The position numbers and the translations under genes are program-made. The notes below the pieces were generated by a model. That model was given only the letters and a program-made list of their open reading frames with translations. It was not told the origin of the DNA and did no database searches. DNA of 64,000 nt from Heterohyrax brucei (lineage: Eukaryota > Chordata > Mammalia > Hyracoidea > Procaviidae). Shown piece after piece: positions 1-10,690 of this stretch (position 1 is the first letter of the stretch; each line of letters begins with the position of its first letter). The stretch is from assembly GCA_028571685.1 (NCBI GenBank), contig CM053143.1, forward strand, positions 54,677,208-54,741,207. The letters are read 5' to 3'.

Positions 1-434
1 GGCTTCATTGCATTAAATAATGTTTTACTAATTAGAAGAATATGCAAACAAAATTTAGTACGGCCAAATGGCTAACACAGGAGTTCAAGAACTGAAAGAA
101 TTCGGTGCAATATTTGGCTCTTGTTCTATCTAAGAAGACACATACTCCGCACAACAGTTACGTCCATGTGACAGAGCACCCACTCCAACTAGGCCACCAG
201 ATGAGAAGCACCACCTTTTCCCAAATTCCAAAACGAGGTTCACCAACACCTATGCAGACCGCCCAGAGGAAAAAGGCAAGACTTCTCTGTGGTTCTTGTC
301 TATTAATCTCTTAATTTTTTTTCAGTGTATGAAAGGGAATAAAATAAAGAAGCAGAAAGGTGAGAATGTGGATAATTTTTTAACAGTAATTTTATTGTTC
401 ATCCAGGGCATCCATGCAACACCCTCCTACCCCT

Positions 435-468
<34 letters not shown>
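435..468 (+). repeat. (AC)n microsatellite
   Basis: About 17 AC units without interruption. Confidence 0.97.
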
Positions 469-471
<3 letters not shown>

Positions 472-1290
472 TTCTGACTAAGACCAGATTTTCCTTTAAA
501 GCAAGTACAGGATTTTGACTATATTAGACTACTAAATATACGAACAAAAGCATACTACGGAATAAGCCTGGTTAGGAGATTAAAATCACCAAAGTGTACT
601 TGATTACCTGAGAACATCCGAAAAATCTCTTGAGTGTATCCAAAAGCATGAGGAAGCTCTAATGCTATAAAGAAGAGCTGTGCAGAGTCCATTATCTGAG
701 AAGAAAATACAGTCTGTCATTCACCCTCAATGAGTCCCACTTATTCAAAATATTGTTACACGGTATTGAAATACACAGGTATTTCAAGACCAAAATTTGC
801 TTTACAAGTAAACTTTGCTGAATTCCTTTTAAATTTAAATGACTTTCCTACTCATTTTCTGGCTAAACTAACTGTAATTCAATAATTTAACCAGGAGTGT
901 CATGTCTCCTATTCATTTTGAGAAAAGTTTTTTTTTTTTTTTAAATTTTATGTATAAATGTCTCTGTGTGTCTCTATGGTAACAAATAAATGATTTGGCA
1001 GCCACTTAGGTGGTTCAGATGATTGAAGGGTTGATAAGAATACACATATATTTTAAATTCCAGGCCTCCTGCCAATATTGTAGAAACAAGTTCCTCCCTC
1101 AACTTATGACTTTATTTTAGCTGATAAGGTTTTAAAAAGGAAGAGCTCCTCAGTGGAAAAGTTATTTCATAATGCAGACAGTTTTGGGGCATTTTACATC
1201 ATGGAAGAGAATTAGTGTGCAGATGGAGTTTGTTACTTTGATAAACTTAAATTCAGAAATGATTAATCAAATGTATAGTAACTAATTCTG

Positions 1291-1400
1291 GTTGAGCATT
1301 TATAATGTGCCAACTCTGAGTTCATATCTTTACCTGGATTATCTCATTTAACACTCATCATAGTGAGCTATGAGACTGAAATTATCAGTACCAGAGGTCC
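1291..1400 (+). mobile_element. MIR fragment
   Basis: 'gagcatttataatgtgccaa' and 'attatctcatttaacactca' followed by 'tatgagactgaaattatcag' match the 3' half of MIR SINEs. Confidence 0.6.
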
Positions 1401-2256
1401 AATCTATTATTACTTAAAAACTTAACTAAAAAGTTCTACACAATTCAGTTAATTACCTTTTTTTGGCAGCATTCTTTTGTCAACAAAATTCATAACCACA
1501 CATGTCTAAAATCCTCACGATGGTAATATTCAGCAAAAACAATTGTGTTGAAAGCCGTCAACAAAACTAAAATATAAGAAGTAAATTACACAAGATCATA
1601 TAGAGTCCTCTTCTTTTTCTTTTTTTTAAATTTGATTCTAGACCCCCATGTTTATAATGTATAACCTGGTTGGAGCATCTAGCAATTCTATCAAAGATAT
1701 GCTAGTTTTGTGAATTTGTGGATATAGTGTATGTGTTTCTGTAGGGGGACAGTGTGTATGCACATTTGTGTGCTCGTATGTGTATGACTGTGTGACAGGG
1801 CAGTTATGATTCCTACAGTATTTTAAGAGTCTCTGAGAGGTACAAATGGTGCAAATAGTTATCAGGCTCAGCTGCTAACAAACCTTGGGAGAAAGAATTC
1901 ATCCAAAGGTGTCTTGAAAGAAAGGTCTAGCTATCTATTTCCAAAAAATCAGTCCCTTTCTGAAAGCCCTACAGAATAAAGTTCTATTCTAACACAGCTG
2001 TTGCAGTGTGTAACCCTTATCTAGGCCCACAGTTTTGATCTTATCAGTAAGAGCTTCAAGTCTTCACTTTCAGCAAGCAAGGTTGTGACATTTGTATATA
2101 GCTGGTTGTTAACTAGTTTTTCTCCAAACCTGATGCTCTTTCCACCTTCATATAGTTCAGTTTATCAGATTATTTGCTCAGCATACATAGTGATAGACTT
2201 GGTGAAAAGATGCAATCCTAACACACACTTCCTTGTTTTAAACCACCCAGTATCCT

Positions 2257-2890
2257 TTTAAAAAATCCTCATAACTGAACAAGTAAGCAACATCCTCATA
2301 AATGAAGAAAGGATTGAGGTTGTTAAGGATTTCATTTTACTTGGGCCCACAATCAACACCCACAGAAGCAGCAGTCAAGAAATCAAAAGACACATTGCGG
2401 TGAGAAAATCTGCTGCAAAAGATCTCTTTAAATTGTTGAAAAGTAAAGAAGTCACTTTGAAAACTAAAGTGGACCTGATTCAAGCCATGATATTTTCAAT
2501 TGCATCAAATGCATGCAGAAGCTGTACAATGCATAAGGAAGACAGAAGAATTGACGCCTTGGTGTACCATGGACTGACAAAGAACAAACAGTTCTATTCC
2601 GGAAGAAGTACAACCAGAGTCCTCCTTGGAAGCAAAGATGGCAAGACCGCATCTTGCAGGCTTCGGACGTGTTGACAGGAAGGATCAAGATAAGGACATC
2701 ATGCTTGGTAGACTAGAGGGTCAGTGAAAAAGAGGGAAACCCTCAACAAAATGGACTGACACAGTGGGTGCAACAATAGGCTTAAGCGTAACAATGACTG
2801 TGGACATGGTACAAGACCAGGCAGTGTTTCTTTCTGCTGCGCATAGTGTTGCTATGAGTCAGAACCGACTCGATGGCTCAACAACAACAG
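2257..2890 (+). mobile_element. RTE 3' end inserted into the opposite-strand RTE
   Basis: The C-terminal part of the RTE reverse transcriptase reads VVKDFILLGPTINTH, KSAAKDLFKLLKSKEVTLKT (2400 onward), then the usual RTE end up to GTRPGSVSF and the tail 'ctatgagtcagaaccgactc' followed by (AAC)n. The short direct repeat CAGTATCC flanks it (near 2247-2256 and at 2890 onward), and the host RTE resumes exactly there. It is 5'-truncated, as is usual for LINE insertions. Confidence 0.85.
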
Positions 2891-2954
2891 TATCCCCTTG
2901 TTCTGTTTGAAGGACTGCCTCTTAGGAGGACAATGAAATGTTCTGGAATTCCCA

Positions 2955-3440
2955 TTTTCATGGATTGAATTATGTCCCACCAAAAATATGTGTATCCATT
3001 TATCTTGGCCTGATCCCTGACATTATGTGATGTTCCTATATGTTGTAAATACTACCTCTATGATGTTAATGAGTGAGGATGTGTTAGTGAGGCAGAACTC
3101 TCTCTATAGATTTTGTTGTACCTTGAGGCAGTCTCTTGGGATATAAAAGATAAAGGAAGAAAGCAGAGAGCTGGGGATCTCATGCCACAAGGAAAGAAGC
3201 AGTGCTGGGTACAGAGCACATACCTTGGGCCCAGGTCCCTCTGCCTCAGAAGCTCCCAGCTCAGGGGAAGGTATATGATAAGGACCTCCCTCCAGCGTCA
3301 ACAGAAAATGACTTGCCCTAGAGTTGGTGCCCTGAATTTGGGCTCTTATCTTACTTTTCTGTGAGAAAATGCATTTCTCTTTGTAAAAGGCATCCACTTG
3401 TGATATTTCTGTTATAGCAGCACTAGATGACTAAGATACA
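2955..3440 (+). mobile_element. Solo LTR, TGTCATGG family (copy 1)
   Basis: The start resembles TGTCATGGATTGAATTGTG (first bases mutated), and the end is 'cactagatgactaagataca'. In between lie the family landmarks: 'ttgggatataaaa', 'gcctcagaagctcc', 'cacttgtgatatttctgtta'. It is inserted in the RTE remnant. Confidence 0.85.
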
Positions 3441-4564
3441 GTTCTTTCCAGTGTTATCTGTAATTTGGTGTGACTTACACAGTCAAATTCCTTGGCATAG
3501 TCAATAATACACAAATAAATATCTTTTTGGTGTTCCGCGTTTTTAGCCAACATCCAGCTAGCATCAGCAGTGATATCCTTCATTACAAGTCCTCTTCTGA
3601 ATCTTACTTGAATTTCTTATCAGTGTACTGCTACATTTGTTTCTGAGTTATTTTCAGACAAAACTTTACTTGAGTTTGATAATAATAGTGTTGTTCAATA
3701 ACTTCCACATTCCATTGAATCACCTTTCTTTGGAATGGTTACAAATAAGAGTTTCTTCCAGGAGGTTAACCTACTAACTATCTTTCAAATTTCCTGGGAT
3801 AAATAAGTGCTACCAGCACTGCAGCTATTTGTTGAAATAACTATATTTTATAAGTTTCTTGAGCTTTTCTTTATTTTCTGTCAATGTCTTCACTGCGGCT
3901 TGGACTTTTTCCTTAGAATCATCAATGCTTATTCTTACGCTAACTCCTTAAATTGTTAGATGTCAACCATTACTTTTGACACGGTGACTGTGTTCTCTTT
4001 CCAACTTCTTTTGATACTTTCTGTGTCATTCAGTATTTTTCCCATAGCGTCCTTCAATATTACAACGTAAGTCTTGAATTTTTTCTTCAGTTCTTTCAGC
4101 TTGGGAAGTGCCCAGCACGTTCTTCTCCTTGGTCTTTGGACAATTTATTACAATACGTTACTTTGTCTTCTCAAGCTCAACTGCAAAATCTGTTTTTCAG
4201 TTCTTTTACTTCATCGTTTCTCCCTTTAGGATCAGCTACTCAGTGTTGAAGAATGAGTTTCAAAGTCTTCCTAATATACATTTTGGTCGTTTCTTTCTTT
4301 CCTGATTTTTTAATGCCTTTTTCTTTATTCATGTATTGTGTCCATGATGTCATTTCACAACTAGTTTGGTCTTTGGTGATTAGTGTTCAATGCATCAGAC
4401 CTACTCTTGAGATAGTCTCAAGGATCAGGTATGATATACTGAAGATTGTCTTTTGACTCTCCTGAATTTGTTTGGATTTTCTTGAGCTTAAGCTTGAGTC
4501 TGCGTATGAGCAACTGATGGTCTGTTCTGCAGTCAGCTCCTGATCTTGTTCTGACTGATGATAT

Positions 4565-4966
4565 CATTGTTTCATTCTCTCCCCAAAATGTTTTGTAAAT
4601 CCTACCTTCAGCTTGAGTTTATAATCCTATTTGTAAATATCTTGTTTATTATGCTAATGAGATAGGCTTAGGGTGTGTCTTGAGTTAATCTGTTTTGAGA
4701 TTTAAATGAGATTAAGCAAGCAAGTTAGAGAGGCAGAGACGGGGAATGAGAGGTGCCAAGCCACAACAAGGAGAATGCCTAAATGCAGAAATTCAGAAGA
4801 GACATGGAATTCCCTTAAAAGCGCACAGAGAGAGAAAGACTTCCCCTGGAGCAGGCATCAAGAATTTGGACTACTAGACTTCTAAATTGTGAAAAAAATA
4901 ATTTATGTTTATTCAAGTCATCCACTTGTAGCATTTCTGTTATAGCAGCACTAGAGAACTAGACAA
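4565..4966 (+). mobile_element. Solo LTR, TGTCATGG family, degenerate (copy 2)
   Basis: The family landmarks 'ccccaaaatg', 'ttgtaaatcctacctt', 'tccacttgtagcatttctgt' and 'cagcactagagaactagaca' are present in order, with deletions in the middle. Confidence 0.7.
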
Positions 4967-4972
4967 CTGGAA

Positions 4973-5105
4973 ATTAGAATTACCTCTAGAATTTTGAAAA
5001 CTCTCTATGCTCAGACTCCATCCTAGACTAAGAGTTTAGAACCTTTGAGATGGAATACAGGCATATGTACTTTTATACTTTTGAAATGTTTCGGGTGAAT
5101 ATAGT
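4973..5105 (+). mobile_element. MER5-like fragment (weak)
   Basis: 'gaattacctctagaattttg', 'ctcagactccatcctagact' and 'tgagatggaatacaggca' resemble the palindromic centre of MER5-type elements. It is strongly diverged. Confidence 0.4.
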
Positions 5106-7382
5106 GTAAAGACAAAGATGGGAACCTCTGCAGAGAAAAATAATCAGCTTGGAGAAGGTGTAAGAATAAAACTGTGCAATCTTCTATCCTTTGGGGCACA
5201 ACTTATCACAATGAGTTTATGTAACTTGAAATTGTTGCAGAAGTTCCTTTTTATTATTTCCAAATCCCTCACCATAGACTTCTATTGAGTCAGTCATGTT
5301 TTTCAACAATATTATCAGGCTGGTTAGATGCACAATACTGCTAATCAAACAAATATTACATATAGTTAAAATTGTCTTCTAAAAAGCCTTCATAGAGTAG
5401 CAGCAAATGAACATTAGCTGGGTGTGAAAAGAACAGCTTTCCACAAAATGTTCTGCCTAAACAAATATTCTGCCTAAAATAGTTGCTTATTTTTATCTTT
5501 CAATATTATAACTACCAAAAAGGAAAAGGGAACTTTTTAGCACCAAGTAAGTCTTTCCTGTTGAGAACTATTTAAATAATTCATAAAGGATCCATCTACA
5601 GAAGATATAAGAGTACAAATAACAATGCCATCAGTAGGCCTCAGAACTAGCATGGTGTATTAGCAAACCACAGTTAACAGAACAAATATTTTTGGCTGTA
5701 GAAAAGCAAGCTCTCCAAACACAAATTAATCTGCTTAATGCATTTTCCTTACCTTCATGAAATATGCATTATGGCTGTTAAGTCACACTCAGCACATTGT
5801 TAGGGTTTTATATGATGTGGGGTTGGCACAGAGAAGATTTTTCTTTCACACTGTGGGTAAAAAAAACAATGAGCTGGGTGGTTTGGAGCCAGACTATTCA
5901 ATCACTAGATTCTGGTTACCAAGAGAAGTTATATTATTCTTAAACTCTGTATTTCTGCAAGATCCCCTTATAACATTTGTGGAGAGTTAAAAAAAAAAAA
6001 AGTATTAATGAGTTTAATGTTAGTGAAATGTTAAAAGTATCAGAAAAGTTGCCTCAGTTGATCTCTTTACTAATCACTGAAATATTCTCAAATGATGATC
6101 GAAAGGAAATTGTTTCAACACAGCTGCAAATGCCTCTGGTGGCCAGCCTTCCTCTTGTCTAAGTCTGCAATGCTGGGAGGGTAACTTCAAATGGAAAGAA
6201 AAGCAGGCAAGTGGGGATAGCACTTGTTCACTATTATAATTATTTCTGCACATCAGTTTCTACACATTTATTTTCTGACATATAATTTACATGCTGATGA
6301 ACATTCATTCAAGGACTGAATGGCCACAATAATTAGGTCAACTTCATTAAGTAACTAAGTTTACACTGTTAGAGTTACAACAAGATGACCAAAGGACTTT
6401 CTGCTGTCATGCTCCACAGAGTATTTAAGCAAACAATATGCCAGCTCTAAGAGTGTGGCAAAAAATGATAGAACCTGTCATGACTTTTCTGCTCTATTTT
6501 CAGCTTTAGTTGTGAGAAACCGTTTTAATATCACTGCACTTTATTTTCTTTTCAATAAAGTTCAACGCTACCTTCAGAAGTCTCCAAGTATTTAACCTAG
6601 ATCAGAGCTGAACCCGCACCCTCAAACAGAACATAACTTTTCCTGTGAGAAATCACTTGGAGGCAGAGCTACAAGGTGAGAGAATTACTACAGCTGTGTA
6701 AAACATTCCTCTTTGAATCCACACAAGTCGGAAACACGGGGTCTTTGAGTAAATACTGCTATTGCCTGGCAGTGCTGCTTCTGAGAGAGCAGAATCATCT
6801 GGTCAGTAAAATCTTTCATAACAATGTCAGGGACTCATGGGATCTGAATTTCAGATGAACTGCTTTACATTTGGATATATTTACATCATACCGAGAAATA
6901 ACATGACCCAGATAGCTAGGATTGTCTCCCTGTAGTATGACTATAATACCAACTAAATAAGAGTTAAGACAGCACTTCAAAATTTTACGAGCATTCAGCT
7001 AGAAACTGGATTGGTATACTCATATTCAAAACAGTGATGTGATTTAAATTATGGTGAAAAACTGCTGCAGCCATTTTACTTACGGTAATTGGTTTTGGTT
7101 ACATAGTGCTGAAATTATATTTTTTCACTTAACAAAAATCTCTGAGTTTTCTAGATTTGTTCACTGATCTCTGCACTCATGAAATACTTAATGTGTATAG
7201 CAGTCTTAATTTCTGAAACTTGATAGATAAGAACTTTCCTATTATTGAAGCTGCAAAGTCAGTGCTTCTGTTTAATGCAAACCATGTATTCTATGTCACA
7301 AACACCCTGTTAATTACTGCATGTTTGATTTTCCAAAATTTTCATTTTCCAAGTGAGTATATGAAAGCACATTTTAAAAAAG
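5106..7382. other. Intergenic, no gene or confident repeat
   Basis: Several 60-80 codon open frames occur, but none has motifs, splice structure or a recognisable relative. I see nothing else here. Confidence 0.55.
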
Positions 7383-7787
7383 TGTCCTGGTTAGCTAGCG
7401 CTGCAGTAATACAAATGCCACAAGTAACTGATTTTAGCAAACAAGTTCATTTTCTCAGTTTCAAACGCTGAAAGTCCGAATGAAGGGTGCTGGCCCTCGG
7501 GGAAGCCTTTCTCCCTCTGTTAACTCTAGAGGAAAGTTCTCGTCTCTTCTGAGCTTCTGCTCCTCAGCAGTCTTCATGTGGCTTAGCATGTGTTTCTCCC
7601 ATCTTTTCTTCAGCTTGCTTGTTTGATCTCTTTTGCACATCGAAAGAGATTGACTCAAAACACGACCTACCCTAACACTAGCTCATTAAAATAACAAATA
7701 TAACCATTCTCAAATGTGATTATAATCACAGGATAGAGATTAAGATTTACAACACATATTCTTTTTGAAAGACAATTCATTCCGTAA
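7383..7787 (-). mobile_element. Solo LTR, TGTCATGG family (copy 3)
   Basis: Reverse orientation: it starts 'tgtcctggttagctagcgct' and carries 'ctgaaagtccgaatgaaggg' and 'aaagagattgactcaaaaca'. It ends near 7787 with a degraded 'gacaattcattccgtaaaa', directly next to the old L1. Confidence 0.8.
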
Positions 7788-8311
7788 AATTCTCTTTTGA
7801 TGATCTTAAGTGTTGTTCAGTTTCTTTGAGTCCAAATTTTTTACCTATGTTTTTCTGCTACTGATTGCAATTTTAGTGGCTTTTTGGTCTGAGAAGATCC
7901 TTTGCAATAATTCAGTGCTTTGGATTTTTTGAGACTTGCTTCATGACCAAATACGTGATCTGTTCTCAAGACTGATCCCTGTGCATTGGAAAAGGTGTAC
8001 CTATCTGTTGTTGGGTAAAAATTTCTAATATGGCATTAGATCTACTTGGTCGATTGTCGCAATAAGATCTTCTTTGTCTTTACTGAGGTTTTACTGGGTG
8101 ATCTATCCATTTCTGAAAGTGGAGTGTTGACGTCCCCTACTATTATTTTGGAGTTTACAATATTGTCAGTGTTTGTTTGATGTATTCAGATGCTATAGTA
8201 TTGGGTGCATAAATACTTAATATTTTTATATCCTGCTAAAGTACTAAATTTTCAGCAATAAATTGTGACCATCCTTGTCCTGAATGGTGGATTTTACATT
8301 AAAAGCTATTT

Positions 8312-9314
8312 GGGGGGGCAGAGTAAAGATGGCGGACTAAGGACACGTCTCTTTCTATCCATCTGGAAACCAAGACCTGAATTGACAATCAAACAGAGCC
8401 TTCTGAGCACCTAATCAGCCTCAGGACATGGCACAGAGCTGTTACTTGGGACTTTATATCATTCAGGGAAAAACCTCCTCTCTCTCGCTGACTCCCGCTC
8501 CTGGCTAGCCCCGGCTCTCACAGATGGAAGGTAAACTCACCATTATGACTTTTTTTTCCCTCGGTCTCGGCTGGCGGGCGGAGCTGGGCCTTGCCCGGCG
8601 GCTGGACTCAGACACGCTGCTGGTGGGATAGGCAGGCGAAATTCCCATGTTCTGAGAGCCAGGCTCGGGACTCTGTTAATCTAGACACTTAGAGCCTTTC
8701 ATTTTGTAGCTGCCTCAGTGGGGTTTGTGCGGAACTCCGTGGTCAGGGTGCGGGACGCCATGCTGGTACCGAGATTTTAGCGGGACCTCGTTCTTAGCCT
8801 GGGAGCCAGCGCCTGCAAACGGGACAGCGCTTCTCCGACAGAAAAGTAGTGATTTTGCATAGTGCTGCCTACATTGGGGGCCCTGCAACAGAAGCAGAGG
8901 AATCGCTGCCTCTGGGCACCTTTAGCCCCCCTGTCTGCTGCCTGTATGGAGGACGCCATCTTGGGTACAGTGGCCGCAGCTGGACCTAATTCTTAGCTTG
9001 GGAGCCAGAGCCTGCCCACAAGAGAGCGCTTTTCTACCACAAAACCAGTACTCGAGGCAGTGTTGGCTAAGGCTAGGCCCTGTCAGCAGAGGCCACCAGG
9101 GCACTAGCAGTGCTGTATTCTGAACTAGTTTGTTATCATCTGGGGTTGGATACAGTGGCGCTTACTTTGTCAGATGGGAAGAAGGACCTCTACACCTGAA
9201 AACCTAACTGACTTGTGAACTGGTCTGATACCTTTTGCTTTACATTTGAAGACAGCCTAGAGAAACATTTGCAATCCATCCTCACAGTACCTCTTCCAGC
9301 CTCTATATACTCAC
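8312..9314 (+). promoter_or_regulatory. L1 5'UTR with a 198-bp tandem duplication
   Basis: This is the 5'UTR/internal promoter region of the full-length L1. Two related blocks begin GGACGCCAT at 8753 and 8951. Each continues through a 'cttagc-tgggagccag-gcctgc' stretch, a 'gcgctt' stretch and 'cagcagaggc'-like sequence, so the period is 198 bp. It is more GC-rich than the surrounding DNA, as L1 promoters often are. The homologous L1 starting near 58721 has only one such block. Confidence 0.75.
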
Positions 9315-10274
9315 ATGGGACTCAAAAAGCAACAGACAATTGTGACATACAAGCAATCACTCATGGCTTCAGAAGTTTCCCAAACAAAGCAACCAAGGAG
9401 TTTTCCAGATGAAGAAACTTCTATGAAAGCATCAGGAAGTGAATACAAATTGATTATATACAGGGCCCTTCTAGACCTTATACAAAATGCAGCAGAACAA
9501 AATGAAAAATCAAGCAAGTTGTTTGATCTGATGGAACACCAGTACTCTGAAATCCAACAGATCAAGAAGAAAATCAAAGACATAGAAGCTTCCATGCAAA
9601 GTCAAGAAAACAGAATGGAACAAATGGAAAGAAGAATTTCTGACTTGGAAGACAGAGCTACTGATGCCAGTGTCTATGAGTAGAAATCAGAAAAAAGAAA
9701 CAAGAAAAATGAAGAAATATTAAGAAGCATGTGGGACTCTATTAAGAGGAACAACCTTCAATTAATTGGAGTCCCTGAACAGGGTGAGACATTTGAGGAC
9801 ACAGAGAGTATTGTTGCTGAGCTGCTGAAAGAAAACTTCCCAGAAATCATGAAGGAAGAGAATATAGACATCTCAGATGCATATCGTACGCCACCCAACA
9901 TAGATCTCAAAAGAAAGACTCCAAGACATATTATAATCAAGCTTAACAAAATGAAACAGAAGCAGCAACTCTTAAAGGCAGCAAGACTCAAGGCAAAGCT
10001 AACATTCAGAGGGAAACCCTGCAGGCTCTCGTCAGATTTCTCAGCAGAAACCATGCTGGCACGGAGACAGTGGTATGACACATTCAAAGTCTTGAAGGAG
10101 AAGAACTTCCAACCAAGAATTATATATCCTGCAAAACTGTCTTTCAAACATGAAAATGAAATTAAGACATTTCCAGATAAACAGAAACTCAGAGACTTTG
10201 TAAAAACCAAACCCAAACTACAAGAAATACTGAAAGAAGTTCTTGGCTTTGGCTTAGAAGAACAAAACCACTAA
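9315..10274 (+). pseudogene. L1 ORF1 (RNA-binding chaperone), one in-frame amber stop
   Basis: ORF1p binds L1 RNA as a coiled-coil trimer and forms the retrotransposition particle. The frame from ATG at 9315 to the stop at 10272-10274 is 320 codons including the terminator, close to the usual 330-340. An in-frame TAG at 9681-9683 splits it after residue 122. The related minus-strand L1 at 16.5-17.0 kb has a glutamine codon there, so one C-to-T change explains the stop. Residues about 45-120 are heptad-rich (QMERRISDLEDRATD), followed by the RRM-like core (NNLQLIGVPEQ) and the basic C-terminal domain (TPRHIIIKLNKMKQKQQLLK). No other lesion is seen. Confidence 0.9.
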
Positions 10275-10690
10275 CTTTATATTTTAGAACGACACACTAC
10301 TCAATACTCATTTAGGGAAGGCTCCAAAGTAAATCACAGCTTTGATTTGGAAACAAGCAATCCAGTGATCATCATGAAAACTATGGTGTCATCATAATAA
10401 AAGAGGGATGTACTACAGTCGTTATAGTCCTTCCAGATGGAGAGGAAGATGACCAGACTGGTAGTAATTAAAATTGGGTTTATAAATAGTTTATTAAGGG
10501 GGTTCATAGGGGCAGCTGTAAAGCACAACAAAGATGTATCATACCATTTCAAGATATCTAACACACGAGTCTCAACAACTATAAAACCAGCTCTGAAAAA
10601 GGTGAAAACTCAACTCACAAAAAAGAGTGTCTCAGAACAGACTAATAAGAACAACAGAGAAAACATCAACATAAAAATAAACATATCACA

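Larger units (their letters stand above)
1..2017. other. Intergenic, no gene seen
   Basis: AT-rich DNA with the (AC)n repeat, a MIR fragment and T-rich runs near 930 and 1620. Short open frames here have no recognisable protein character. Confidence 0.6.
2018..4560 (-). mobile_element. RTE-type LINE remnant, interrupted
   Basis: Read on the minus strand, this matches the same LINE as 34381-37235 and resembles RTE/BovB-type elements. The pieces are 2018-2254, about 2891-2954 and 3441-4560. A plus-strand RTE 3' end (2257-2890) and an LTR (2955-3440) break it. No long open frame survives. Confidence 0.75.

Noticed and set aside
5757..6162. Two adjacent plus-strand open frames of 77 and 61 codons as a small gene
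   Set aside because: No motif, no splice signals that would join them, and no recognisable relative; chance frames in AT-rich DNA.
9758..10216. 152-codon minus-strand open frame
   Set aside because: It is the antisense shadow of L1 ORF1.
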